A DNA stretch of 64,000 nucleotides from the NCBI GenBank assembly GCA_964446585.1, contig CAYUPI010000009.1, forward strand, positions 102,671 through 166,670, read 5' to 3'. Position 1 is the stretch's first letter. Each line of letters opens with the position of its first letter. This document shows, piece after piece, positions 55,326-64,000 of this stretch. This DNA is from CAYUPI01 sp964446585. GTDB lineage: Bacteria; Verrucomicrobiota; Verrucomicrobiia; Limisphaerales; UBA8199. Both the position numbers and the translations under genes were made by a program. A model generated the notes under the pieces. It saw only the letters and a program-made list of their open reading frames with translations. It had not been told where the DNA came from and made no database searches.

Positions 55326-55591
55326 ATTTCGTTGCGACAGCGAACATGGACGACCACTGCCTGGGGACAGCGTTCTACGCAATAAAGGCGGTTGAAACTT
55401 CTGGCGCACCTGCGGAACTTGAGCGAGCTTGGCAAGCAAGGCAACTTCCTGACGACGTGCGAGAGTTGGTCATATCTGGGCTGGAAAGCCGTACGACACC
55501 TGGAGCGAACTGGAGGCAGTCGCTTAGCTCGCTTGGAAACTATCCACCGGTGGCGGTTGCCTCCTGCCGTTCACCCTGAATTCTGTCATTT

Positions 55592-56272
55592 ATGAAAACG
55601 CTCATGTTCACTAACCACGTTTGTGCATCCTGTGTCCGAAGTGTCTCGCGCTTAGCGCTGCTCCTCGGCGCTTGGATGGCGACCGATCTGAGCCGCTGTC
55701 CGGCCCAAGGCACCATTTACGCGTCACGGGCTGGATTCGACGCTGCGCTCGCATCTGGCACTACCATCACGTTTGATGGAGTAGCGCCAAATGATCCGTC
55801 CGGCACCGGGGTGTCTTCAGTTAACGCGTCTGGCGTGACCTTTACCAACTTTGATTCGAGGCTGTTCGTAAGCTCGCAGTCCCTAAATCCTATCCTCTAC
55901 AATTTCGATTCGGGGTATCCGGTGGGAATTTTTCTGCCCGGCGGAAAGAATGCTTTTGGCGCGGATTTCTCCGGGGGCATCGTGCAGAACAACCCATTCA
56001 ACGCGACGATCAGCGTCAACCTGGCGGACGGACAGTCTTCTCAGTATCACTTTACCGGCCAGCTTGGGGCTTGGACATTTGTCGGGTTCATCTTTTCTCA
56101 ACCGATCGCGAGCTTGGTTTACGATGACGGCGGTATTTCCTTGCCCGGCACACACGAAGAAATGCTCGATAACGTGAGTTTCGGCACTGCCGTACCTGAG
56201 CCCCGGACACCATTGCTGTTCGTTTTGGCTCTTATTGCGACCTTCGGGGCACTGCGACTGAAGTCAGCCTGA
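55592..56272 (+). CDS. PEP-CTERM secreted protein
   Basis: The 226-residue protein has an N-terminal signal and ends VPEPRTPLLFVLALIATFGA followed by basic residues, the PEP-CTERM tail cut by exosortase. The body is a beta-rich domain (TITFDGVAPNDPSGTGVSS, FGADFSGGIV). Function unknown; extracellular or surface-bound. Confidence 0.87.
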   Translation: MKTLMFTNHVCASCVRSVSRLALLLGAWMATDLSRCPAQGTIYASRAGFDAALASGTTITFDGVAPNDPSGTGVSSVNASGVTFTNFDSRLFVSSQSLNPILYNFDSGYPVGIFLPGGKNAFGADFSGGIVQNNPFNATISVNLADGQSSQYHFTGQLGAWTFVGFIFSQPIASLVYDDGGISLPGTHEEMLDNVSFGTAVPEPRTPLLFVLALIATFGALRLKSA

Positions 56273-56511
56273 CCGGCAAGGCGACCCGTCGTTTTCCTTC
56301 CTTTGCGGACTTGGCGACCTTGGCGTGAGCTTCATGGCTCCTCACGCAACGGGCGCGAAGGGCGCAACAGGGTAAAGCCGTTGCCACAGTAAATCGGACT
56401 TAGCAGCCGCCGAGGCACGATGAAAAGCGGTGAAAACTGCGCTGGGAGAGTCACGGCGCCTTGCTGGCAGAAGTGAGCGATGAATGGATGATATGCTGCG
56501 GGCGAAGCGGG

Positions 56512-57888
56512 TTACTCCCGCGGCCAGAATCTCGCCCAAATCCGCTGGGGCGACTGGATCAAGATTTCTCGCAGGAGTTCTTCCATGCTGACGGCTTCCG
56601 GTTCGTCGAGCCGTCGCGCCAGGAAGAGCGCCAGCCCGAAAACCACTACGGCCGCAGCGAAGAAGATCGTGAACCGGTTCCAATTCAGTCCCAGCCATGT
56701 TGGAGAGTGGGCGCCCACGGCATCGATCATTAAACCCCAGGCAATCGGCGCCATCCCGAGCGTCACATTCATCACCACCGAATAGATGGCAAAGAAATGG
56801 TTCCGGCCCATCACCGGAATGACCGCCATGGCCAGCCGTGTGTTGGACATCTGAGTCAGCGCGGCCAACAGGCCCATGAGAAACTGCAGCGCCAGGACCA
56901 GGGAGAGTTTCACCGGTAACAATCCTCCGGAGACGGACATCCAACCCGCCAGCACTGCCATCCAGGTCACAAACGCGAACGTCAACACTGGTTTGCTGCC
57001 GAGCCGATCCAGCCGCGAGCCAAGGAACCACAGGCTACTCAATCCGCCCAGGAAAAACGTCGAACTGACCAGCAGGATTTCTCCCTCGCTCATCCCCGCC
57101 TCGACCTTCAGAAACGCCACAGTGAACGCCGTCATCCCGCCATACGCCACCGACCAGCCAATGACCGTAAGCAGCAGTTTTTTGAACGGCGGATATGTCG
57201 CCATTTCCATCCAGGGCACGGGCGTTCTCGACGCGCGGATTTCTTCGGGCACCTCGGCATCGGGAATGCGTTTGAGAAAACTGAGGCTCACCGCGCCGGC
57301 TATAGCGCTGAACGCGAAGGCCACTGCGAACTGCCACGGCTTCGGCTGGCCCGCAAGGCTGGCGGCGGCGATCAAAAAGGTAAAAAAGCTGCCGGTATTT
57401 TGCACACCTGCGTCGCGCGCCAAGTACCTGCCGCGCAAACCCGAAGGCACCAGCGTGGTAATCCACGGCAACCAGGCGCAACTGGAGATGCCGCGGGATA
57501 AGTTAAAGCAGAACAAGAGCACCAGCATCAGTGCCAGCCGGTTTCGGGCGTCGAGAAAGCCGCCCGTTAACGGCACCAGTGCCATCGCAAAGATGAACAG
57601 GACGCGCGTGCCCCACCCGGCATAGACAAATCGCTTGAAGCCAAGGCGCGGAATGTAACTCGCGGCGGGGATCTGAAATATCACTAACAGCGGCATCATC
57701 CCAGCGATGAGCCCCAGCACAGTGGCGCTGGCGCCCAGCGACTTTGCGTACAGCACCATCGGGCTGCTCAGCACGATTTGGTATGACAACGCGTTGAAGA
57801 ACGAGAACAGGAAGGCATTATGCAGCCCGGCGGGAAATGAAACGTTGCCGGTTTCCTGGTTCAGGACCTGTGTCTGTTGTTGATCCAT
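56512..57888 (-). CDS. Major facilitator superfamily transporter
   Basis: The 458-residue protein has about 12 hydrophobic helices and MFS-like loops (ARLGFKRFVYAGWGTRVLFI-like: SYIPRLGFKRFVYAGWGTRV, and LGSRLDRLGSKPVLTFAFV). It ends in a long acidic/basic tail. The substrate cannot be told; sugar or peptide transport is possible. It stands alone on the minus strand. Confidence 0.87.
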   Translation of the reverse strand: MDQQQTQVLNQETGNVSFPAGLHNAFLFSFFNALSYQIVLSSPMVLYAKSLGASATVLGLIAGMMPLLVIFQIPAASYIPRLGFKRFVYAGWGTRVLFIFAMALVPLTGGFLDARNRLALMLVLLFCFNLSRGISSCAWLPWITTLVPSGLRGRYLARDAGVQNTGSFFTFLIAAASLAGQPKPWQFAVAFAFSAIAGAVSLSFLKRIPDAEVPEEIRASRTPVPWMEMATYPPFKKLLLTVIGWSVAYGGMTAFTVAFLKVEAGMSEGEILLVSSTFFLGGLSSLWFLGSRLDRLGSKPVLTFAFVTWMAVLAGWMSVSGGLLPVKLSLVLALQFLMGLLAALTQMSNTRLAMAVIPVMGRNHFFAIYSVVMNVTLGMAPIAWGLMIDAVGAHSPTWLGLNWNRFTIFFAAAVVVFGLALFLARRLDEPEAVSMEELLREILIQSPQRIWARFWPRE

Positions 57889-57980
57889 CGTGCGCTGGTC
57901 GAGGTGAGCCCGGCGCGGCCCTACTTTAGCCGAGCAATCGGAGCACGCCTAGCAGACTGTTGAGAAAAGGAATCCCTACC

Positions 57981-58049
57981 TGTAGCCGCCGTCGGTCCTC
58001 GGAGGTTGCCGCGTCGTATTGAGTCCGCCGACTCACGTCGGCTGCTACA
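57981..58049. repeat. Imperfect palindromic element, family 2
   Basis: TGTAGCCGCCG at 57981-57991 pairs with CGTCGGCTGCTACA at 58036-58049, with an imperfect middle. The left arm contains its own CCGTCGG/CCTCGG unit. It is related to the element at 38392 and lies between the MFS and PQQ-repeat genes. Confidence 0.6.
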
Positions 58050-58064
58050 ACGGGCTATCCGGAG

Positions 58065-59384
58065 TCAACGCGCTGGTGCGTTCGGCATTACGTCGATGCA
58101 GTAAAGGTTGCCTGTGCTCCTGAGGCCATCGCGCACATAGAGGCGCCCATCGGCGTAAGCAGGGTTGCACCAGTTCTTGCCACACACCTGCACGCGGCCC
58201 AACTCGCGGCACTGGGCCGGGTCCGCCGAAATCAAAACCAATTCTCCGCCATCAGTGCAGACCAGAAGATTCTTGCCGAGGACCAAAAATGCAGCATAAG
58301 CGACGTCGGCGGAGGACGAAATGTAACCTTCCTTTGACCACAAGATCCGGCCGGTTTCAACCTCTGCGCAGAAGACGTTTTTGGCCGGCCCCAAGCCGTA
58401 GAGGTGGCGGCCAACAGCAACCGGGCTTGAGAAGTTCATTGCCAGCGCTTGGTTGAGCCACGCCTTCTCTGCTTGCAAGCCGTTTACTTCGGCCGAGATC
58501 CGGACGCCGATCAGGCCCGCGCGGTAGGAGCCGGCAACCACCCAATCGTTGACTAGTAGCGGCGTGGCACAATTGCGGCCATACTTGGTCTCGAGCGGCA
58601 CGCGCCATAACAATCGCCCGTCGTCCAAACCCAACCCGATCAATCCGGAGACTGTGAAGCAGACGGTCTGAGTCACTCCCGCCAGAGTGCCGATCATTGG
58701 CGCGGCATACGCCGCCAGATCGTCCTGGGACTTCCAAAGGATTTTGCCGGTTCGCTTCTCAAAGGCCACCACTCCGGCGCCGTTGGTGCCGCCGACGCAG
58801 GCAATCAAACGATCGCCGACGATAACGGGCGCAGCCGTGTAACCATGCTCAGCGGCGCCAGGCACTTTGCTATCCTCGCCGAGAAAGGCTGCCCCGAAAT
58901 CGTTCGTAAAATTGACGCGCCACAGCCTGTGCCCATCCGCAACGCTCAAGCACTGAAGCTCGCCCAAGCCGGATTGAGCATAAACGCGGTCGCCATCGAC
59001 GAGTGGCGTGCATCGTGGCCCCGGCGGACCTTGCTCGTCCTGGAAAGTGTTGTCGATTTCCGCCCGCCAAAGCTCTTGAGCGTTCTCTGCTTTGAGCGCG
59101 TGGAGCGTTTCCTTGCCACCCTGGTTGTCGAAGTTAAACACCTTACCGTCGGCAACAACCGGAGAAGCGAACCCCTCGCCGACCTTAAGCCGCCAAACTG
59201 CTTTCGGCTCCGCGGGTAGCATCGTAGGAACTCGGCCTCCTGGTGCAACGTGGCCCGTGCGCATTGGGCCTCGCCATTGCTGCCAGTCCTCCGAATGGAG
59301 CAAGCCTGTGCAGGATAGATAACCGCTGACAAAGGCCAGAAAACGAACTAGCAAGCGTCGATGAAGCATTGGCGAAAATGACAT
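58065..59384 (-). CDS. Secreted PQQ-like beta-propeller protein
   Basis: The 439-residue protein begins with a signal-like region (LLVRFLAFVSGYLSCTGLLH) and DWQQWRGPMRTGHV, the usual opening of PVC PQQ-repeat proteins. It has propeller blades (ALKAENAQELWRAEIDN, SVADGHRLWRVNF, EVETGRILWSKEGY, AFEKRTGKILWKS). It lacks clear PQQ ligands, so it is probably a binding or scaffold protein related to BamB. Transcribed toward the MFS gene. Confidence 0.85.
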   Translation of the reverse strand: MSFSPMLHRRLLVRFLAFVSGYLSCTGLLHSEDWQQWRGPMRTGHVAPGGRVPTMLPAEPKAVWRLKVGEGFASPVVADGKVFNFDNQGGKETLHALKAENAQELWRAEIDNTFQDEQGPPGPRCTPLVDGDRVYAQSGLGELQCLSVADGHRLWRVNFTNDFGAAFLGEDSKVPGAAEHGYTAAPVIVGDRLIACVGGTNGAGVVAFEKRTGKILWKSQDDLAAYAAPMIGTLAGVTQTVCFTVSGLIGLGLDDGRLLWRVPLETKYGRNCATPLLVNDWVVAGSYRAGLIGVRISAEVNGLQAEKAWLNQALAMNFSSPVAVGRHLYGLGPAKNVFCAEVETGRILWSKEGYISSSADVAYAAFLVLGKNLLVCTDGGELVLISADPAQCRELGRVQVCGKNWCNPAYADGRLYVRDGLRSTGNLYCIDVMPNAPAR

Positions 59385-59500
59385 CGGCTTGTCCGCCGGG
59401 CGTCAAGCGCCCAGTTGACGAATCTGGTAGTCTCAGTTCATTCAGGTGATGTATGCATGGACTATTAATTACACGCTAACGAGGATCTCAACGAAACGAA

Positions 59501-60319
59501 ATGAACCGGCTGCTTTTGCTTAACCTCCTGCTCTGCGGGACAGCACTTGGCGCAGGTGCCGACGAGAGCCTGACGCTGAACTGGACCAACAAAATGCTAA
59601 CTGTGTCCGGACCGGCGTTGCCGGGCGGCAAGTTGGAGATCCTGTATTTGGAAGCTTTTTGCCGCCGAGGCTCGACACAACGCGATTGGCGCAAAACGGT
59701 TCTGCCACATAGGACAAAAATGCTCGCCGCCGAACCCGGGCGCCTTCGCTTCCACACCACCATCGAACCGGAGGCGGTCATGCTTCATGAAGTTCGAGCC
59801 GGCTCGAACACGATTGATTTTCAATTCACCCTCACGAACCAGGGACTACAGCCATTGGATTTGGAATGGTTTCAGCCGGCTTGCATTCGAGTCGGGCGTT
59901 TCACCGGACTCGACCAAACCAACTACATTTCACGCAGCTTCATTTTCACTGAGCGTGGCTTAACCACGTTGAACAGGACGCAGCGGCGCGAGGAGGGCTT
60001 TTATCGCGGCGGTCAGGTATATGTGCCCAAGGGGATCAACCTGGACGATGTGAATCCCCGGCCCATCTGCCAGGACCAGCCGGTCAACGGCCTGATCGGG
60101 TGTTTCTCGGCCGATGGCAAGCAACTACTGGCCACCGCCTCGAGCAACACGCACGAATTGTTTGAAGGAGTCTTTGTCTGCCTGCATAGCGATCCGCACG
60201 TCGGCGGCCTCGCGCCGGGTGAGACGAAACAAATCCGCGCGAAGATCTACCTGCTAAGAAATGACCCGGAAGAACTTCTCAAACTTTACCACCAGGACTT
60301 TCCTGGAGATCGGCACTAA
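59501..60319 (+). CDS. Unknown secreted protein
   Basis: The 272-residue protein has a signal peptide (NRLLLLNLLLCGTALGAGAD) and a beta-rich body (LTLNWTNKMLTVSGPALPGG, NTIDFQFTLTNQGLQPLDLE). I do not recognise the family. It is divergent from the PQQ-repeat gene. Confidence 0.72.
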   Translation: MNRLLLLNLLLCGTALGAGADESLTLNWTNKMLTVSGPALPGGKLEILYLEAFCRRGSTQRDWRKTVLPHRTKMLAAEPGRLRFHTTIEPEAVMLHEVRAGSNTIDFQFTLTNQGLQPLDLEWFQPACIRVGRFTGLDQTNYISRSFIFTERGLTTLNRTQRREEGFYRGGQVYVPKGINLDDVNPRPICQDQPVNGLIGCFSADGKQLLATASSNTHELFEGVFVCLHSDPHVGGLAPGETKQIRAKIYLLRNDPEELLKLYHQDFPGDRH

Positions 60320-60344
60320 AACGCGTTTGGAGATTCGGTTTGCG

Positions 60345-60434
60345 TTGTAGGAGACGAGGTAACGAGGCTCAAATTTCCTTTGTACATCGTCGGTCTTACA
60401 AGAGATCAGAGACTCGTTGTCTCGGCTCCTACAA
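60345..60434. repeat. Palindromic element, family 1
   Basis: Arms 60345-60370 and 60409-60434 match as inverted repeats at 22 of 26 positions, with TTGTAGGAG and CTCCTACAA ends. The right arm includes GATCAGAG shared with the elements at 40420 and 51227. It lies between two convergent genes. Confidence 0.82.
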
Positions 60435-60595
60435 TTTCAAGACACGCTCCAAGGCGTAACCGTAGCTCCTGCCGCGCGTTTGGCTGCTGTCTAGAAGGGA
60501 ACGATACCCCGAACTTTCTAACTCGTCGAAAGTTCCGCGGCCAGCGGATGGCCTAAGTCACACGCCGAACGAGTGCTGCGACGGTCACCTTCGCC

Positions 60596-61291
60596 TTACG
60601 AAAGCTTCTTTTTCGCAGCCTCAGGCATCTCCAGCTTCGCCTTGCCGGCGTCTTTGATTTCTACTGTCGCGATGCCCTCAAGGTCCTGCTCATCGCCGCC
60701 GAAGCTCACTGTGCCTGAGAGTTTGAGTTCGTACTTGGAGAGCTGGCCGTCCTTGGTCCAGAGTTTGATCGAGCCTTTGGCATTTTTCGGCCCGGCGGCG
60801 TTGCTGTCGCGGCGCCTGCCGAAGGAGAGCAGCTCTTGGGCGCCAGCCTCGGTCAGATCGCCGGAATAGACATCGCCTTGCTTCTTAAGCTCCTTGGTCT
60901 TGCCGGCCAGATCCTGGACCTGGTCGGCCGGCGCCTTGAAAGTTTGCAGCCGGCGCACGAGAAATTGAAGCGGGCCCGGATCGTTTTCGAGCTCCGTAAG
61001 AGATTGCCAGTCCTGGTCCGCCTGTTTTACGGCGCCTTTGCCGCTCTTGAGAAATGCCTGTGTCGTGCTTTCCCCGAAACTGACCGCCATCCAGATGAGG
61101 CCATCTTTATCGACCTTCCCATCAGCGGTGCTCATGAAGCCGTTGAAATCGTTGGTTGTTCGCCAGGCGTAAATCTCTTTCTGAGCGACCTTTTTGGCCG
61201 CGGCCATGATTTCATCTTTTGGACTGGAGTCCGCTGCCATGAGCGGAGCTGTCGCCAAGGCCGCAATACTGAGCAGAATTTTCATTTTCAT
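60596..61291 (-). CDS. Unknown secreted protein
   Basis: The 231-residue protein has a signal peptide (KILLSIAALATAPLMAADSS) and a charged, Lys-rich body (DEIMAAAKKVAQKEIYAW, DGKVDKDGLIWMAVSFGEST). The C-terminus is beta-rich (GSIKLWTKDGQLSKYELKLS), perhaps a LolA-like or lipid-binding half-barrel, but this is a guess. It is convergent with the upstream plus-strand gene and stands on the minus strand before the large fusion gene. Confidence 0.72.
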   Translation of the reverse strand: MKMKILLSIAALATAPLMAADSSPKDEIMAAAKKVAQKEIYAWRTTNDFNGFMSTADGKVDKDGLIWMAVSFGESTTQAFLKSGKGAVKQADQDWQSLTELENDPGPLQFLVRRLQTFKAPADQVQDLAGKTKELKKQGDVYSGDLTEAGAQELLSFGRRRDSNAAGPKNAKGSIKLWTKDGQLSKYELKLSGTVSFGGDEQDLEGIATVEIKDAGKAKLEMPEAAKKKLS

Positions 61292-61463
61292 TCTATGCCT
61301 TACGGAATATTCGTTCGAACCGGTTCAAGAACTATCCAGTGCCGGCAATCCAGCCGGCGTTAGATTGGATATCGATTCCAATCTAGGCCCGAAAACCAGC
61401 TGCGCGCAAGGCGAAAATGACCGCGATTCCCAGCAACGACGGGTAATAGGAGCGTCCGCGCTC

Positions 61464-64000
61464 CTATTGCTTCGCCAAAACGTTCAAAGTCCAAAGCGGC
61501 TTTCGGCTGGGTCCTAGAAACTTCCTCGATTCGGCCGATCGCCACGTATTCTGTTGTTCCCACAAGCATAAGGTGCCGTCGGCTGCCAGAGCCAGGCATG
61601 GAGTGAACCAGGAGTCGCTTCCAATGGCAAGCCAGTCGGAGTGCCGGCTCGGCCGCCACGCGGCACCCCAACAAACCAGACGCGGGCCATAGAGCTCAAA
61701 CTCGAAAATCGCGCCGCTGCGTTTAAAACCGACCAAAGTTCCAGAGTCGAAAGCAATCGATTCCCAATCCGATTTATCGCCAATTCGCAATGGCTGCCCG
61801 CAGAACTGGTATCCCTCGTCAGTTTCGAACAGATGATATCCAAAAATGTCAGACCGCACGTTGCCCCATGCCCAGAGGGAACCATCGTTCTTAAGAATCA
61901 GGTCCCAATACCATAGGCTGATCCACTCGCGCCAATCCGTCCCATCCAGCGAGCCCCAGCGCACCGGCTCTGGCCTGGGGGATTGTTTCCAACCCGCGGG
62001 ATTCTCGCCGGTTGGACTCATCGACAAATAGCCCCATTTCCAGACGCTGCCATCACGCTTAACGCCGACAGAGGTGCCCTGCGAAGCGAACACGGAGAGC
62101 CAATCGGAATCGTGACCGACACGCACGAGATCGTTCGTGAACTGGGCAGGCCCGGGACCGAGCTGGCCGTTGCCGTTGTTTCCCCATCCCCAAAGACTGC
62201 CGTCCTTCTTCAACACCAGGAAGTGCGCGTAGCCGGCGACGATGCTTTTCCAATCCGTGTCGGTTCCGATTCGTTCTGGGATGGGAGCATTCGAGAGGTT
62301 TTCGACAACATTGGTTCGAGTCGCAGTAAATAGTCTCCAGAGACTGCCATCCGATTGGATGCCGAACACATAGTCCCAATCTCTGGCCAACTGGACCCAG
62401 TGGGCGCCTCCAACCCAGGTGCCAGCTACGGGGATTGGTACCGAGAATGGCACATCGCGCTCGGTGTGATCGCGGGAACTGCCGATGCTCGCCTTCTGAC
62501 CCGATCTCTTGAAACGGTGGTGGGTCGCCACCCACACACGGCCATCCGGCAGCAGTACAAAAACTCTTCGTGCAAAGGTAAAGGTGCCGTCGGGCACCAT
62601 TCCAGACTTTCTCCCCACTGAACAAACCTGCGGCCTGACAAGACCGGTCAACTGCGCCGCGCCATGCTTTGGCTCGAGCGTCATGAACCATTCCCAGGCA
62701 CGATTGTAGATCAGCGTTGTGCTGAGCACGATGACAGCCATGGAGCCGACGAGCAAAAGCCCGTTCCGCCACCAAGTGTTCCTGCCTACCAACAAACACT
62801 TGTAATTGCGGAAACCGAGCCAAAGGATGGCAATGATCAGCATTGGGAGTCCAATCCAAGCCGCGAGCGGTCCGAACCAGAGATACAGGTTGCCGCCCTG
62901 GAGCGGGCCTCCGGCCAGCGCCCAGCCCATGAACCCGGCCAGGACCATGGTAGTGATGAGCGCGGCTCCCATCGCCTGAAGCAAATTGCGGGTTAGCGTT
63001 GAGGCATAGAACGAAACGAAGGTTATACCCAGTCCGCCGCCACAAAAAGTCAGCAGTGCCGGCCATGATGAGGGCTTCCCGATGGCAGGAAAGTCGCCGC
63101 GAAATCCGAGTTGAGCTCCCAGACTTTCCAGCAACCAGGGCATCACTCCGCCGAGCAACATGCCGAGCACCAGAGCAAAGCCGAGCTTTGTGCAAAACAG
63201 AAGTCGTCGTGTGACAGGGAGGCAGAGTTGACTCTCGAGCGTGCCGTGCTTCCGCTCCTCTGCCACGACGGCGCTTCCAATCAGCAAAGGCATGGCGAAC
63301 CAAAGGCACCACCAGAAGCCGAGCACCTGAGGAAGCATCTTAGCGGTTGGGGATTGGACAAACTCTGCCTTTCGCAGCCCAATGGCCACCAGGTGCAACG
63401 CGACCAGACAGGCTGCCAGCAACAAACTCACATGCTGGGCCAGAAGTTCCTTTCCGAGCAGCGCGCGGAATGGTTTGCGGCCCAGGTGTCTGGCGACGTC
63501 CTGCTTTCGCGCGGCAAACCAGTTTGGGAGCGAAATCGCGCCGCCGGTCCATTGCGTGTCCTGGGCGCGCAGAAACATGCGGCGCGCCAAGAGAAAACCG
63601 GCAGCGGAGTACACCAACAAGGCAGCGTAGCCGCAGTTGTCCGGCACCAGCGAGTCCGCAGGCAATTGGAGGATCTTTTCAGCCAAAGCAACCGTTGCGG
63701 CGCCGATCACGAGCGGAACCAAAACTGCGAACCAGAGCGCCGCGGCGATCTGGCGGAACAACAGCGTTGTCCAAAAACCTCCTGAAACAGCCGCGAAGGC
63801 CATGCAAGCGGTAGTGGCGAAGAATCTCAACCAGGAATCGTCGTCAGGCCCGAGTCCATACGCGCAAATCAGTCCGCACAGAAGCACCAACGCGGCGGCG
63901 ACGCCCTGCATGACGACCTTGAGCCGCCATAGCCGTTCTCGCGAAATCGGCTGGGACAGCAATTGTTGAAAGGTCCCGGAGCTGAATTCCAGCCCGAAAG
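61464..64000 (-). CDS. ABC-2 type permease fused to RCC1-like repeats, 5' end outside the window
   Basis: The frame is open to the right edge (LEFSSGTFQQLLSQPISRER precedes the TTG at 63962), so the start is missing. The first roughly 430 visible residues are an ABC-2 permease: multiple hydrophobic helices and EERKHGTLESQLCLPVTRRL, the conserved loop before the next helices. From about 62640 to 61500 the protein becomes six RCC1-like repeats of pattern DW...DGS.W (DGSLWRLF, KKDGSLWGWGNNGNGQLGPG, KRDGSVWKWGYLS, NDGSLWAWGNV, KRSGAIFEFE, AADGTLCLWEQ). The function of the fusion is unknown. Confidence 0.78.
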   Translation of the reverse strand, partial: FGLEFSSGTFQQLLSQPISRERLWRLKVVMQGVAAALVLLCGLICAYGLGPDDDSWLRFFATTACMAFAAVSGGFWTTLLFRQIAAALWFAVLVPLVIGAATVALAEKILQLPADSLVPDNCGYAALLVYSAAGFLLARRMFLRAQDTQWTGGAISLPNWFAARKQDVARHLGRKPFRALLGKELLAQHVSLLLAACLVALHLVAIGLRKAEFVQSPTAKMLPQVLGFWWCLWFAMPLLIGSAVVAEERKHGTLESQLCLPVTRRLLFCTKLGFALVLGMLLGGVMPWLLESLGAQLGFRGDFPAIGKPSSWPALLTFCGGGLGITFVSFYASTLTRNLLQAMGAALITTMVLAGFMGWALAGGPLQGGNLYLWFGPLAAWIGLPMLIIAILWLGFRNYKCLLVGRNTWWRNGLLLVGSMAVIVLSTTLIYNRAWEWFMTLEPKHGAAQLTGLVRPQVCSVGRKSGMVPDGTFTFARRVFVLLPDGRVWVATHHRFKRSGQKASIGSSRDHTERDVPFSVPIPVAGTWVGGAHWVQLARDWDYVFGIQSDGSLWRLFTATRTNVVENLSNAPIPERIGTDTDWKSIVAGYAHFLVLKKDGSLWGWGNNGNGQLGPGPAQFTNDLVRVGHDSDWLSVFASQGTSVGVKRDGSVWKWGYLSMSPTGENPAGWKQSPRPEPVRWGSLDGTDWREWISLWYWDLILKNDGSLWAWGNVRSDIFGYHLFETDEGYQFCGQPLRIGDKSDWESIAFDSGTLVGFKRSGAIFEFELYGPRLVCWGAAWRPSRHSDWLAIGSDSWFTPCLALAADGTLCLWEQQNTWRSAESRKFLGPSRKPLWTLNVLAKQ

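Noticed and set aside
55330..55591. Possible small genes between the GATase1-like and PEP-CTERM genes
   Set aside because: Several overlapping short frames exist in different registers, none with a good start, motif or consistent coding pattern.
56273..56511. Gene in the gap after the PEP-CTERM gene
   Set aside because: No frame with start and coding character was seen; the stretch appears to be plain intergenic DNA.
62059..63312. Minus-strand open frame of 417 residues
   Set aside because: Lies in another frame of the ABC-2/RCC1 fusion gene, which has clear repeats and helices; this frame is Arg/His/Pro-rich.

Overview
The window looks like chromosomal DNA of a free-living heterotroph of the Verrucomicrobiota, probably of the Pedosphaera/Limisphaerales type. 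The evidence is GC-rich coding, many secreted proteins with signal peptides, three stand-alone pseudopilin-like proteins (FTLIELL-type N-termini with a C-terminal DGH motif), a PEP-CTERM protein, a PVC-type SGNH/beta-propeller/HEAT protein, a Tat-exported Gfo/Idh oxidoreductase, and a TatT-dependent TRAP transporter. No tRNA, rRNA, CRISPR array, prophage or insertion sequence was recognised. The taxonomic call is inference from gene content.

Layout. 1-6.4 kb: inositol catabolism, iolB (cut by the left edge), iolC, iolD, iolE-like and iolG, interrupted by a reverse-strand small gene pair that may be one frameshifted gene. 6.4-19.1 kb: secreted CehA/McbA-like metallohydrolase, an unknown secreted protein, an RND efflux pair (adaptor and pump), a Tat-exported Gfo/Idh protein, a beta-helix protein and a GH71/99-like protein. 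19.4-28.2 kb: enoyl-CoA hydratase family protein, pseudopilin, pectate-lyase-3-like beta-helix protein, feoA-feoA-feoB iron uptake, and a SorAB-like sulfite dehydrogenase pair. 28.2-31.9 kb: hom and lysC of the aspartate pathway and an alpha/beta hydrolase. 32.2-37.5 kb: a blue-copper/cytochrome c protein beside an SGNH/beta-propeller protein, plus small proteins. 37.5-42.6 kb: pseudopilin, a RidA-like protein, an ECF sigma factor with a cupin anti-sigma factor, an unknown protein and a broken CHRD gene. 42.9-48.1 kb: TPR protein, DUF4331 protein, pseudopilin and HupE/UreJ-2 protein. 48.1-52.3 kb: TRAP transporter with fused QM permease, DctP-like binding protein and TatT lipoprotein. 52.5-64 kb: GH20-like enzyme, GATase1-like protein, PEP-CTERM protein, MFS transporter, PQQ-repeat protein, two unknown secreted proteins, and an ABC-2 permease fused to RCC1-like repeats that runs off the right edge.

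The most notable non-coding signal is a set of about ten intergenic inverted-repeat elements, 70-115 bp each. They fall into a few sequence families, and one family has a conserved loop found in opposite orientations. Every complete element lies 3' of at least one gene and none lies in a divergent promoter region. This resembles REP/BIME or MITE-like dispersed palindromes. The most unusual protein is the ABC-2 permease/RCC1 fusion at the right edge.
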